From contig JAULSN010000002.1 in NCBI GenBank assembly GCA_033439765.1, positions 3,720,001 to 3,784,000 on the forward strand: a stretch of 64,000 nt of DNA, read 5' to 3'. The notes under the pieces were generated by a model. It did no database searches. It worked only from the letters and a program-made list of their open reading frames with translations, and was not told the origin of the DNA. A program made the translations under genes and the position numbers. Below are positions 1-11,482 of the stretch, piece by piece (within the stretch, counting starts at the first letter, position 1; the number at the start of each line of letters is the position of its first letter). This stretch comes from Lasiosphaeria ovina. Lineage: Eukaryota; Ascomycota; Sordariomycetes; Sordariales; Lasiosphaeriaceae.

Positions 1-1463
1 TTGTCCAGTTGCTTAAACAGGATCAATGGTTTTTCGTCTAGCCCCAAACATCGCTCCTGGTCGCCGTAGACAATGTACAAGGCATACTGGTCCCACGGCG
101 CGTTGATCTGGTATTTTTTGAGCGCTGCAGGCAACACTTTGTAGCAGGGATCGTCCATGCTGACGCGGAACGACTTGAATATCTCGACCGATGCGTTGCT
201 CGCGCTCGGGGTATCGGGCGCCGGCGTCTGCATCCTGCGGGGAGCGGCAGCCTTATCGCGTGAGCTGTAGTGGTCGTTCTCGGCAAATGTGGACCGGCTT
301 GATGGCGTAGCCTGGTCTGACCGATATGAGCGATTTCCAAGAGTAGCACCCGACATTACGGTGGTAGGCGGCGATGTAGGGGACGGCATGTTCGGGGATG
401 GATACGACGGGGACGGCGCAGCGGTGTTCGATCCGTTCATCGCCGCAAGGTGCGACGAAGACATGACGGCCCTTTCCGCCGCGCTTGAAGGGTCGAGCGT
501 CTGCTCGATTATTGACGGGTTGTGCGTTGTCTGGAGATGTGTGGGCGAGGCGGCCTTCGGAGTGGCTCCTATCGTTATCTTCTTGGTCGACCACTGCCGC
601 TTCAGACCGCCGCCTGACTGACCGGGTGCCGAGGGCGTTGGTGCTGGAGGAGATATGCTGGCCTCGTATGTGGGACCGTTGTTGACGTTTGGTAAAGGCT
701 GCTGAGCGTCCTTGACAAGCCGTAGCGCCGGCAGCATGTCTTCTCGCAGCCTTCTAAAGTCTTCCGTCAGCCTCCGGAGGTCCTGCTCGAACAAGCTCAT
801 CCGCTCGTCTCGAAGACGGAGCTGCTCCACGAGATGCTTTATGTCCTTTAGCGTCGCATTCGCAGACTGGGCTTCGGTCTCGGCGGCTGTGAGTTCAAAG
901 TGTTAGCAAGAAAGGCGTGTCCGCCCACGGCGGTCGGTCCGAGACTGGACGTACTTAGAGGCGTATAGTGGTCGCTCTCGATGGGCACATCCTGCGCCTT
1001 TTTCACATCGTATACGGACTTTAGTATCGTCAGTCGGTGGCCAACGCTGGTGATGCCCATCTGCTTGAGATCGTCATGCTGGAGGGCAACCAGGGCCTCG
1101 CCGACAATATCGTTTTCTGGGAACATGTCAGCGTCAACGGGAGCCCAGGCCAAGACTCGTGGTGGCGCAGAGCGGCAACTGCTGACCTATAAACCTGTCT
1201 GCATACTGCTGCACACCGATGGTGGCAATGAAATCTGCGCACTCCTCGGCAGTCCATTCCGAGATAATGGTCTCGGGTAGCCTGTCTGCGGTGGAGCGGT
1301 AGCCGCCGTACGTTGTGGGCGTGTGCTCGGTCGAGGGCGGGTCCGAGTCGATGGGAGACGTTTCAACATCGGTAGCATCAATCGGAGAGCTTCCGTGAAA
1401 CTCTCGCTCGTACTCGTCGTCGGCGTCCGACTCGGCGTAGGCGGTGCCGCCGTCGAAGTTCAT
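1..1463 (-). CDS. ste50: Ste50-type MAPK adaptor (SAM + Ras-association), partial at C-terminus
   Basis: Adaptor that links the MAPKKK Ste11 to upstream activators in pheromone, filamentation and osmostress MAPK signalling. Three exons join in frame: about 1463-1187, 1116-955 and 886 to the window edge, with introns ending in AG and carrying CTGAC-like branch sites. Exons 1-2 give a SAM domain (WTAEECADFIATIG, then ENDIVGEALVALQHDDLKQMG across the intron). Exon 3 starts with a short coiled coil (LKDIKHLVEQLRLRDER), then a Ser/Pro-rich linker, then the beginning of a Ras-association domain (FKSFRVSMDDPCYKVLPAAL, then YALYIVYGDQERCL). The gene runs off position 1, so the end of the RA domain is missing here. 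The start is one of two adjacent ATGs (1466 or 1463). Domain order SAM-coil-RA matches Ste50; I am confident of the family. Confidence 0.9.
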
Positions 1464-1751
1464 CATGGCTGCGGTCACCTGCCGCACCCCAGCAGACGGG
1501 GCTCGGGCAGCTCTCGCGGCTGTCGGGCTGCTTTGTGGAAGGCGGTCGGCGAGGGGGGAGTAATGGCCGGCCAGAGGAGGGGATAGCTTGTCTAGCCCGA
1601 CGACATGGGGCCTCGACGGGTGAGCGGCGGTTCGAGAGCCCAGAGGTCGAGGCGATCGGGGGTCGGAGAGCCCGACAAACAGGGGTGGGAGCTAGCAAAC
1701 GACGACAACGAGAACCACACGAGTGGTGGGCAAATAGGTCGCTGAATTGAA

Positions 1752-1777
1752 GCGGCGGCGGCGGCGGCGGCGGCGAC
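1752..1777. repeat. GGC trinucleotide microsatellite
   Basis: An uninterrupted run of about eight GGC units lies about 290 bases upstream of the ste50 start codon, probably in its promoter or 5' leader. Such tracts are length-variable. Confidence 0.85.
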
Positions 1778-2914
1778 GAGCAAGGGCGGGAGCGCTGGGC
1801 TGGCTGGGCTGGCTGGCTAGCTGGCGAAACACACCGACGATAGGGAAAAGGGACCCGGACTGGACTGGCGAGAGGAGGTTGTTGATTGCGGATTCAGGTG
1901 GCAGCCATAGCCGCTTGCCTGAGCCGCTGTCCGCACGCTACCTTACGTACTGGGGGGGGGTGGAAGGTGGCAGGTGGTCCCACCCAAATGGGTACTAGCG
2001 CCAGAAATCCACAGACGCTCCTGGTCGTCTAAAGGTCGCTTGTCTGGCCGCCGGTTCAGAAATTTGCCCGTCCTTTGCCTCGCAGCGCTTTTCTGGCTTG
2101 GCCCCTGTCGAGCGGCCCCACATCTGTCTCCACCTTCTTCCCCGGCCCGGCCACAGGGGCTTTGCCAACATGCGGGAGGAGACACACTGGTCTGTGATCA
2201 GCAGGTTCAAGCTGCTTTTGTCAACCCAATCTTTTTTTTTCTTCGTCGCAATCTCGTGGTGACGAAGGCGGCTATGGATGAGTGGCATCTTGTAGCATTT
2301 AACGCTGTATTCCGTCTTCTCTTCTCTGCCTCCAACTCCTTTCCTACCAAAATTTCAAAGAGAAGGGGACATTAACGCCTGTGCGCATCTCCGTGTCCAA
2401 GTCCAGTCGCTACACCCGTATCCCCCCTTCCAGAACAAACCCCGCCAATAGAGGCTGGCAAGGTTGCGGCGCCCGCCAGCCTTGGGCAAACCTAACGTCA
2501 GATAGACAATAAGTTTGTAATAGTTTTTTGAAGATATGTCGGAAATTAAGCCGTCAATTTCTTCGCAGGCTGACAGAATCATCCAAACTTGGGGGCTTTT
2601 GGAGCTCACGCAGTTTGCGGTTGTCGGTAATAAAATGGCCCCAAAGCCGGGTTTTGGCAGAGACTGAACAAGATGGCCGCCCCTTTCTTCGCTTCCTTCG
2701 TCTTGAACCATCCGTCATCCGTCCCAAACTCTCAAGCCATCAATCCCATATTACACAAAGTCTTCCATGCCACAACGTTCAAACAGCCAAACTCCAACTT
2801 CAATCCCTCTTGTTTTCTCTTTTCGTCATCTCTTTTTTAGCCTCCCAGCATCGCACAAGACTCTCTGACAGAGCCCATCCCAGCCAGTACCTACAGTACT
2901 CTACATGTACACTC

Positions 2915-3156
2915 CAATCCCTGAATGTTTGTTGGCGTGGTACTTGGGCAGAATAAATGCTATAGCACAGTAAATAAACCGGCCAGGAAAAGCCTTAGGT
3001 GTTGTGGAGAAGAGATAGGCCTCTAGGATTCCAAAATAGGGATTCTAATCGCTTTTACCCCCATCGGCGGGAACGGAAAACCTATAGGGCGAGCCGTAAA
3101 AAATCGAGGCCTTTCAAATCTTGGAAAGTCCCCCGCTAACAAACATTTGGGGATTG
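2915..3156. mobile_element. MITE-like element A with terminal inverted repeats
   Basis: The left end (2915-2945, CAATCCCTGAATGTTTGTTG...) is matched as an imperfect inverted repeat by the right end (3126-3156, ...CTAACAAACATTTGGGGATTG), roughly 26 of 31 positions agreeing. The interior (about 3010-3110: GAGATAGGCCTCTAGGATTC, then GGGCGAGCCGTAAAAAATCG) recurs at 62.99-63.22 kb in the same orientation and, as a core only, at 50.68-50.79 kb inverted. There is no coding capacity. Size about 240 bp, inverted ends and dispersed copies fit a non-autonomous DNA transposon. A target-site duplication is not clear. Confidence 0.65.
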
Positions 3157-4051
3157 TACAATACAATGCAATCCGGTGGTCTCTAGACGGCAACCACCGG
3201 GTTTTAGATAAGCAGTCTGTCTATCCGGCCGGCCGACCCAAAAAGTTGAAACGGTTCCTGATTTCAAGCCCTCCATCCGTCCACCTGGGCCAGCCCGAGT
3301 CCCGCCCCGCGTTTCATCTTCTCTCTCTGTCTCTCCCTTGGTGTGTGTGTGTCCCGGCTACTCATCCCGACGACCTCTCTCTCCCTCTGACTACAATCCC
3401 GCAAGCCAGCCAGCCGGCAGCCGCACGTGCAGGTGAGGAGTGACGAAGGGGCTCAGTAAGAGAGGTCTGGGCCGGCCTCGTCCTCCTCGTTGGGGCCAGG
3501 TTCCTTCCATGCATGCTGTCGTTACAAAGCTTCGTAGTCTCCGAAACTTCGTGACGACGAACAAACAAACAATTTATAAGCAACCCCTACGGAGTACCAC
3601 CGCCGCCCTTCTTTCTAGCTTTCCATGCCACGTCCCGATGTAATGTGACCACAAGGCCCATGCAAGAGCTCGAAAGGCCCCGGTCTCGCAAGGAGCAGGC
3701 AGCATTTGATCGTCCAAAGTCGAGTATTTATTGATTGTTATTTTAGATGGGATTGAAATTCGTTAGGTATCTCTCTAAACCACCATTTCCGTCTTTATCC
3801 AACTAAAAAAAGACATGCGCAAGGACCATAGCAAGGGTATGTTAATCCAGCACCGTGCCCGAAACAAGTAAAGCGGGAGATGAGCATAAAAAAGGAGAGA
3901 GAAAAAAAATCGGATTCTTTCGTCACACATGACCTGAGAGTGCCCTGCAAATGCTTCAAAACCAAAAAAAAGCCACACGCTAGATCTATCACATCAAAAC
4001 ATAAACGTGGGAAAAGAAGAAAGAAGAATCCGCGCAGCAGACGCGGCTCTT

Positions 4052-5719
4052 TTACCAGTGCGAGCTTCGTTTCTTCTGCACCCTTCTCCTATCGTCGTCG
4101 TTCCTCCACGAAGGGCGGTCATTATAGCGCCCGCCAACATCCGACTCTGCAATGTACGGAGCGCCTCCGCTGTCCTTTCTCCGGCGTCCTGACGACGACG
4201 ATGGACGCGGCGCCTGGGCCAGGTGTGGCGGCGGCGTTGGCGTCCCGGCAATGGCTCCCGCGGCAGCACCCCACATGTTATTGAGCGTTGAGCAGTGAAA
4301 TGGTCCGGGCCCGGCGCCGTTAGGACCGGCGCTGACAGGACGTGTTGGCAGAGACGAGCCAAACCAGTTACTCGAATTCTGGGCCGGCTGGAGATGAGGC
4401 GGCGGCAGCGGAACCAGCGGTGGCGGCGCAAACTGCGGAATTGGATTGTTCCTCGGAGGGAGCGGGGGAGCTGCGGGAGGAGGAGGCGGGGTGGGAGGGC
4501 TGACGATCCCCGATGGACGATAGTGCGGCAGGTCCTGGCCGTCGACGCCGTACTTTTTGCGAAGCCGCTCCGTCTCTTTGGCCACGGCTTCTTCCCGCCG
4601 GCGGTTCTGCTCCTCCTCATCTTCAAGCATCCTCTTGATGCGTTTTTGTTCCGCCCTCTCCCGCTTCTCGCGCTCGCGATCTTCCCGCTCGACCATGGCT
4701 TGAAGACGGCGAGTTTCGGCCTCGATATCAGCTGCCGATGGTCCGATGGCCCCGGGCGGGACCGAGTGTGCCGCGAGCGGCGGCGAGGGGTATGGCCGGG
4801 ACACGGGGCTATGCCGCTGAGCCTGAGGAGGTATATTTCCCAGACCACCAGACATTGCGAGTGGAGGCATGGGTGGTGAGGGGGCTTGAGCGGCTGTGGG
4901 CCGCGAGTTCTTTCTTCTTCCCCCTCCGTTCAACGCCGAGGGCGATGGCCCGCCGCCCGATATGTTGAAAACGTCCTGCTTCGGCATGAGGTACAGATCC
5001 TTGACTATCTCAGCGCTGAGCAAGAGTACGATCTCGAGGCCCTTGTTATCTTCAACCTCAACACGTTGAAGGTTCGGCTGGTAAATGGTCACGGCCGTGT
5101 CCCGGGCGGCCTTGAAGAGCGCGATGGTGATATCTGGCTCTTTGCTTTTGCGGCCACCTAGGTTTTTACCTGTCATGAAGCACGTCATGTCCTTGGTCAG
5201 CTTGCCGTCCTTTTTCCAGCGGAACATGATCCGGGGTGCCAGGTCGGCAGGCGGAACGCGATGCTCGCGGTCCAGCTCGCTGACCGAGGGCATGCGGAAT
5301 GTCTGAATGGGCAGCTCGAACTCCCAGCTGTCCGTCTTGTTCCAGCCGCCGGGCACCAGCTTTATGTTGACGCTCTGGTCGGGGTTGTAGAGCTGGATGG
5401 TGAAATTGTCGGGGATGAGGGGTGTGGCCAGGGCAGGTCCGGCGCCGTTCTGGGCCTGGGCGCGAATCTCAGCGGTCGAAAGGGTCGGCTGCGACCACTC
5501 TGGCTCGATCATGACCTCCCCATATATTACATCGGGGTTGTAGGCGTCGCATAGTGCAACGGCGTATCGGTTGCGAGAGTCCGGCACCGCGGGGTCAGCC
5601 CGGCGCAGCACATAGTCCGCCGACGGGTCGTCGCCATTCTGGGTGAAGAAAACGACACTGCTGAGCGGGTTGTCGGATGTGGGCTTGAAGCGGAAAGTGG
5701 GAAGGTTTTCGTCGAGCAT
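4052..5719 (-). CDS. Conserved-type fungal protein of unknown function with coiled coil and Pro-rich tail
   Basis: A 555-residue protein read from one exon. I start at the ATG of MLDENLPTFRFK (5719); the frame stays open another 63 codons upstream, but that stretch is hydrophobic and unlike the rest. Residues 1-245 look like a globular domain rich in beta-strand-type sequence (FRFKPTSDNPLSSVVFFTQN; WEFELPIQTFRMP; IMFRWKKDGKLTKDMTCFM). Residues about 320-400 form a strongly charged, Arg/Glu-rich coiled coil (RREEAVAKETERLRKKYG). The tail is proline-rich (PPTPPPPPAAPPLPPR) and ends in an Arg/Ser-rich basic segment. The proline runs suggest SH3/WW or profilin-type partners, but that is inference. 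I do not recognise a characterised family. No signal peptide on the chosen start, so a cytoplasmic or nuclear location is likely. Confidence 0.75.
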   Translation of the reverse strand: MLDENLPTFRFKPTSDNPLSSVVFFTQNGDDPSADYVLRRADPAVPDSRNRYAVALCDAYNPDVIYGEVMIEPEWSQPTLSTAEIRAQAQNGAGPALATPLIPDNFTIQLYNPDQSVNIKLVPGGWNKTDSWEFELPIQTFRMPSVSELDREHRVPPADLAPRIMFRWKKDGKLTKDMTCFMTGKNLGGRKSKEPDITIALFKAARDTAVTIYQPNLQRVEVEDNKGLEIVLLLSAEIVKDLYLMPKQDVFNISGGGPSPSALNGGGRRKNSRPTAAQAPSPPMPPLAMSGGLGNIPPQAQRHSPVSRPYPSPPLAAHSVPPGAIGPSAADIEAETRRLQAMVEREDREREKRERAEQKRIKRMLEDEEEQNRRREEAVAKETERLRKKYGVDGQDLPHYRPSGIVSPPTPPPPPAAPPLPPRNNPIPQFAPPPLVPLPPPHLQPAQNSSNWFGSSLPTRPVSAGPNGAGPGPFHCSTLNNMWGAAAGAIAGTPTPPPHLAQAPRPSSSSGRRRKDSGGAPYIAESDVGGRYNDRPSWRNDDDRRRVQKKRSSHW

Positions 5720-7249
5720 CTTGAACAGGCAGGCAGGCCTGGCAAGCGCTAATTCCGATTGCCACAAGGCTCGGACTTTCAGGGTCTCAGAAACCCGGCA
5801 GCCGTGTATCACTGAGCTTCGCGTTACGTTAGCCGTGAGCAAAGAAACGGACGAAAGGTAAAAGAATAATAAAGCTGTATAAAGTTTCGCCAGGCAGGCA
5901 AGTATCATGTAGGAGGAGCGGCTTCAGCGTCGAGGAAAGTGAGTCGTAACTCGAAGCGTTGTTGCTAGGTCTAGAGCACGCATCCATCATGCGGCTGACG
6001 GGCAGGGAATCTAATGTCCAACTCCCGCTCTGGGGTCAGGCGCTGCAGGAAAACCTAACTGCTGGGCGCAAGGCTGACCTGTAGCCCAGGGGCTGACCCA
6101 GACGCAGGGTGGGTTGGAAGACGCGCCAGGAAGGCGCCTTCGGCGGCTGGGGAACCCAAATCGACCCCGCCATCAGCCTTCATCACCCGACAACGTCACC
6201 GATTCGGTGGCCCCCTCGGCTCAGCCACGCTGGGAGGACAAGTCCTTGGTTCTCATTGGCTAGACTGCGTCGCTGAGAGCGGCAGTGCTCTCCACAAGCG
6301 TGGCAGGTTATTAATTTCGACATGCACAGAAAGCCATATCCTGCGCACAATGGCGGAATCGAGTGACTATATTGGAAACGGATGGAAATGGGAATCTAAA
6401 GGACGTGAAGGCTGATAAAACAACAGTAGTTATCTAGTTAATACCTCACCCTTACCGACGTCTGCAATAGAAGGGTTGCCACATTTCATGTTAACAACCC
6501 TGAAAATTTAACTTAACCGAGTGCCGGCTCAACCAAACAAGTCTGAGACCGATTTTCTAACTCTGGCACTTGTCAATCAGTTTTTCACCAACTGTTTAAA
6601 GAAACCCTTAGCGTTATTTATATATACTCTGGTTCGATTTACACCGATTAACGAAACCCGGCTCTTGTTTAACTCTTCTTTAAACATTCTAACCTGAACC
6701 TGACCCTGAACCTGAACCTGAGCCATATGTCTAATACTAGCAGCTGTTATAAGAGTAAATGTGGCGAACGTGAATATATGCCCACGTTCATTATTTCATA
6801 ATTATCAAATTCATAATCGCCAATGAGAATCAAGCATGCCGACTGGCTGCCTGACCAATGTTCGACCGCATCGTGTCGCCACGATTCTCGTAATTATGAA
6901 TCGCTTCAAAAGTCAATGAGCTTAGAAACCCTCCCCGAAGAAAGATCGAAGAAAGTATTTTCACCCTGTCATCTGTAAGGGTTCAACGTCAAGTCCACGA
7001 ATCTAATCATTGATTTTGATTTTTCCTAACTCGGTAAACATCCCTGGTTCGTGTGACCGGCTCTATATTTTCCTTTCTATACCTTTTTATACCTGGCTCT
7101 CAGAATTCCGCCTTTCAGAGTCCCTTCCGACCTGGTCCATCAAAACGCCCTAGATCCCAATTAAATCCCTGATTACAAATGCCGTCCCAGTGTATATTCA
7201 TGATATCAATCCCTACTTACACCCAAGGAAGAAGAAGAAAAAAAAACGC
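5720..7249. other. Intergenic, AT-rich, with short repeats
   Basis: No gene seen. The stretch 6300-7180 is distinctly more AT-rich than neighbouring DNA and contains a CCTGAA hexamer run (about 6693-6722) and an imperfect inverted repeat (about 6805-6833 against 6878-6905, sharing ATTCATAAT and GAGAATC). It may be an old inactivated repeat, but nothing codes. Confidence 0.45.
6693..6722. repeat. CCTGAA hexanucleotide tandem repeat
   Basis: About five near-identical CCTGAA/CCTGAC units in tandem within AT-rich intergenic DNA. Confidence 0.8.
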
Positions 7250-10200
7250 TCACGAACTCCGACTATGTGTCCGACTGAACTGCGAATTCCTGCTAAGCTG
7301 GGTGGCCCTGCTGAGGGTCCTCCTGATCTCTTCATCTTCTTCCTCCTTTTGGTCAAGGTCCAACGCAGGCAGACGAACGGCGCGGTCAAGAGCGACAGGT
7401 AGACCGCGGTGGCGACCGCGGAGCATGACGAGGAATAGTATGAGCTTGCTGCCAAGTTGCCAGGAGCCACAGAAGCTGAAAGCGTCCCATGGCACGCCGA
7501 TCGAGATGCCATTATTAGCGTAGCCTGACACGATCTCGAACATGATGTTGAAGACACTGAATGTGGCCGGGTCACTGAGCGAGTGTGATGTCTCGATGAT
7601 AGTTATGATGAAAAGGGCCAAGGCGATCCACCACACGTCGTGTGATAGCTGCGACCGCACGTGGTGCGACACCAAGTCTATCGGGCCCGCCATTGGTTTT
7701 TCGTTCCCGTGGTATGATACGTGAGACATCGTGCTGCCACTGGTCGATCCGCCACTGTCAATCTCCTTGCCGTTGAAAGTGCTGCCACCGCTGCGTCGAG
7801 TCCCCGCTGGCCGCCGTAGCGGTGGAGGAGCGCCGACGCCGTTGAACCCCGTCAACCGTCGCTGTAGCGTCCGCCCGACAAAGGCTGTGCCAGCTTTGCC
7901 AATATCAATGGCTTTCTTCAACTCGCGGCGGCTGGTAAGTTTGGATAGGGCTGACATCTGTGAGTTGCCAGTGCGATATTGAGTCAACGGTACCTGGAGT
8001 GCTTCTGGGGCGGGGTCGTTGCGCTGTGGCGCCCGATCTGGCCTCGAGTTGTTGTTGGGGACGTTTATCTTAACGTTGTTGGTCTCCATGCCTGGGGTGT
8101 CGCCATCATCATTCTCATCATTGGCAGGTGTCTCATCCTCGGCGTAGATGCCGAGAGATCTTTCCTCATACACGTTCGAGTTGCGCGTGGTGATAGCGCC
8201 AGGGTACGCAGACAAGTACATGATGCCCACCCAGAGCACTTGAACTCCAAAATAAAGCCCGGATGGAGGGACCACGGCGAATCCTCCGGATAGGATGGCT
8301 TGGATTGGTGTCAATACGTGAACAGGTTCCTCGAGGAAAAAGGAAAGAAGGAGGGGGGAAAGCCTTACATATTGACTGAAAGAGCGCATCAAATACCCTT
8401 AGGCCAGACGGTATGGCGTCAAGGGTGGGGTTGCCGATGCTGAGCAGATGAATCATAATCCAGTTGATAATGGTTAGGGCAAAGAGCATGGCAACCAGGA
8501 GCCAAGTCGGGCGGGCGGGGAATAGCATGGTGTAGACACGGCGAGGGTAGTGGAGGATGAAATGGAACGTCTCGTGCCAAACACCGTAGTCAGCGGGGCT
8601 CGCCCAGTACTTGATGCTCTTCGAGAGAATCCATATAACGAGACGCAAGAATATGGGAAAGGCGACGCCGCCGGCGAACATGAGAAAAGCCGTAACAATC
8701 AGGATGAAGTAGTAGCCGGACTGGAAGGCGATTAATCCGATGTCGAGCAGGGTCATGCCGCCATTGGTGAAGGCCGAAACGGCGAGGAAGGCACCGGCCC
8801 ACCACGGGTTCTGGGCGTTGACCGCTGTTATATCGGCGGCGTTCACCGCCATCCAGGCGCCCAGGGCAATGGCACCCAGTAGCTGCCACAAGATGAAGTA
8901 GATGGTCACAGTCGCAATGAGCACCTCGAGGGCACGGTACTCAAGGCCGCCCAAATACTCTCGGTCTTCGTGTGTAAGGTTGAAGAACTGGCCGTTGCGC
9001 CCAATATTCTCCTTGTTCTCCTCGAGAAACGTCCGCATGTTGAAACCGGGGTCTGACTGGCCCGACATGCTGGAGCCTGTGGGCGAAAGAAACCCGTTAT
9101 GGTTATGGCTGGCCGTTAAGCGGGGCGGTGCGAGGAAGTTCATGCTGCGTGCCCCAGGGCTGGGTGGGGGGGCTAGATGATCGAGCTCAGGGGTGGGCGG
9201 TTGCTCATGGAAGGCTATGCTTCTTCCACCGGGACTTGCCAGGTGTTCCGGATGCGAGCCAGCTGGTGGTGTAGGGGGTTGCTCGCGGAAAGTGACACTT
9301 CTCGCTCCGGGGCTCGCGGGAGGGGGATGATGCGAGCCAGGAGGTGGTGTAGGGGGCTGCTCATGGAAAGTGACATTCCTAGCGACGGGGCTTGCCGAGG
9401 GGCCCAGGTGGTCACCGGGTCCTGGAGTAGGGGGCTGCTCGCGAATGGTGATACCCTCCGGGCTGGGGCTGTCGGGTGGAGACGAAATAATAATGGGTCG
9501 CGGAGCAGAGAGCTGTTCGTAAAAGGTGATGTTCTTCACGACGGGGCTAGGAGAGCGAGATCGGCGCGAGCCAGGGGGCGGCGTACGGGGCTGCTCATGG
9601 GAGGTAGTGCCCCCCGTGCCGTGTCTCGAGGGTGGTGTCGAAGGCGCATCGAGTGCTGGGGTTGGGGCTTGCTCGCGGAATGTAAAGCTGCGCGCGCCTG
9701 GGCTGGCCGGCGGGGCTTCATGCAGACCTAACCCCGGGGTCTGGGGCCTCTCGTGGGATGCAATACTGCGTACACCGGGGCTGGCAGGGGAGACTGGATG
9801 AGGGCCAAGCCCCGGTGTACGGGGCTGCTTTCGGGATGCGATACTCCGCACACTGGGGCTGGCAGGGGGGGCTGGTTGCGGTGCCAGCCGGGTGCTCATG
9901 CCGGCTTCCAGGTCTGGTTCCTCTCCTGGCCTGTCGGGCCGCCCCGAGAAACGCGAGGACAGAGCGCCGGCCCCCTTTCGCGGGGCGGCCGAGGCCGAGG
10001 ACGAGGGGGCACCGGCCACATTTGGGACCATAAGACTGCCCAAGCCCGAGAGCATCTGGGTGGTGCCAGACTTTTCGCGCGACTTGGGAGAGCGGAACTG
10101 CGACATAACCAGCAGGCCGGTGAGGGCGCCGGCAACACCAATGGCGGTACCCGTCGCGGTCTCTTTCCTCTTACGGTCCTCCTCGGCCTTGACGATGGCG

Positions 10201-10595
10201 CGGAAGCGCTTCTTGAAGACGTGCTTCCGGAACCACAGCGTCTGGACCGAGATGAGAACGGGACTGCCCAGCAGCATCAGGATAAACAGGACGACCTGCT
10301 GGCCCGTCGACATATCGCTGACGTTGAACGTGTTCAGGCCGGCCGAGGTCATGGCGGACATAGCCAGGAACAGGCTGTCGGCGAAACCGATGGAGGCGCT
10401 GGCTGGCGATGAGGCTCCCCAGAAGATGGCTCCGAAGACGAGAACAACCAAAAGAAAGTAAGCATAGTGGAGGGTGATGTAGTTGATCGGAGGCACGTAG
10501 GGCGCGATGGCGGCGCCGAGTTTGGCGACACGGCCGTCGCCCAGAAGGCCGCCAGACCGGTAGCCAGAGGCTCGGAATTCTTTGAGTCTATCCAT
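7250..10595 (-). CDS. trk1: TRK-type potassium transporter with repetitive cytoplasmic loop
   Basis: Plasma-membrane K+ uptake protein of the TRK/HKT superfamily, about 1,090 residues. Exon 1 (10595 to about 8369) and exon 2 (about 8299 to 7250) join across a roughly 69-base GT-AG intron inside the third pore loop. All four membrane-pore-membrane units show selectivity-filter glycines: SAMTSAGLNT (residue 80), SAFTNGGMTLLD, FQSISILSGGFAVV across the splice, and SGYANNGISIG. The first pair of membrane segments begins near residue 40. A long hydrophilic loop (about 125-555) lies between units 1 and 2, as in fungal TRKs, and residues 243-490 are ten imperfect copies of a Pro/Ser-rich unit (listed separately). 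The C-terminus after LRGRHRGLPVALDRAVRLP is short and charged, typical for the family. Which TRK paralogue it is cannot be settled here. Confidence 0.93.
9126..9870 (-). repeat. Ten ~26-residue tandem repeats encoded within trk1
   Basis: The TRK loop consists of repeated units with a consensus close to SPGARSVTFREQPPTPPPG. Examples at protein positions about 271, 297, 402, 428 and 453 share xASPGxRSxxFxEQPPTP. Units are 24-28 residues (72-84 bases). The repeats stay in frame, which suggests expansion by slippage or unequal crossing over under selection to keep the frame. Confidence 0.85.
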
Positions 10596-11445
10596 GGCTG
10601 GGCAGACAGGCGAGGTGAACTCGGGACGAGCGACTTTGATGAGTTTAGTCTGAAGTCTGAGGTCTGAGGTCTGAGGTTAAGGTCTGCCGACTCTTGCCTA
10701 GACCTGGTCAGGTCCCAGTCCTCAGTCTCCTAGGGTCGGATCCTGGTCGCAAAGGGGCGCCGGCCGGGGCGGGGGCAAAGGGTGCCCCAGACGGATATAT
10801 TCGTCGAGGCTGCGCCATTTTGGAATTGGTCTCCTGCCCCTTCTCCCACTTGGACGTCAAAGTACCAACGGGCCCGGGGGAGACACAAGACTCGAAAGAG
10901 CGTGTTTGGCATGGCCACAAACATAGGGAAGGGGAGGGGGTGCCTGCCTGGGCGGGTTCCTGTGGGCTAAGCGTGCGGCGCCGACAACTTTATGCGCGTA
11001 ACCAACCGACTCGCCGGCGCATCCCTCCTCTTGAGTCCTCATTCCTCATCCTGGACGCCGGATTTCCCCTCCAGAGGCAGAAGGTCTAGACTCTGTGAAT
11101 CCCGAAGCCAACAAGTGCGGCGCAATGGCGAAGCTTGAAACGCACCCCCCCACATCCAGCGCGGCACTGCCTACCGACGACGTCCAAGTTTTACGTTTTT
11201 CCATTTGGTGGACGAGGGAGAAGCTTGTTGGTTTGCGCGTAAGCAGGAACGAACGCGCAGTGGAGCGGGATGTTTCTCTTACAAGTCACCCACAACGGGC
11301 TGGAACCAACGCCTTGTGCCGCACGTGCCCAATTGGGATCACAGTGGCAGTCATGCCCACACAGACCAATTCTCTTAAGCCCCCAACTCTCTCTGTGTTT
11401 GGTGTTTGGTGACGTCTTGCCGTTCCACGCCCATACTAAGTGCAC

Positions 11446-11482
11446 CCCATACCCATGTCCATGCCCATGCCCATGTGCCATG
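11446..11482. repeat. CCCATG-type hexamer tandem repeat
   Basis: Four to six imperfect ACCCATG/GCCCATG units in tandem, intergenic. Confidence 0.75.

Larger units (their letters stand above)
1464..4051. other. Intergenic: ste50 5' region, GGC tract and a TIR element
   Basis: No gene recognised. It holds the ste50 upstream region, a GGC trinucleotide tract near 1752-1777, pyrimidine-rich promoter-like DNA near 2200-2350 and 2750-2860, and the small inverted-repeat element at 2915-3156 listed separately. Open frames at 2355-2711 (minus) and 2528-2956 (plus) have no recognisable domains and overlap each other on opposite strands, so I do not call them. The 3' untranslated region of the 4052 gene probably occupies the last 100-200 bases. 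Confidence 0.5.

Noticed and set aside
6800..6905. MITE in the AT-rich block at 6.8 kb
   Set aside because: The inverted arms are short and gapped and match no other place in the window; AT-richness alone can produce such pairing.
9177..9731. 184-codon plus-strand frame inside trk1
   Set aside because: It mirrors the TRK loop repeat on the other strand; the apparent repeats in it are explained by the real coding repeat.
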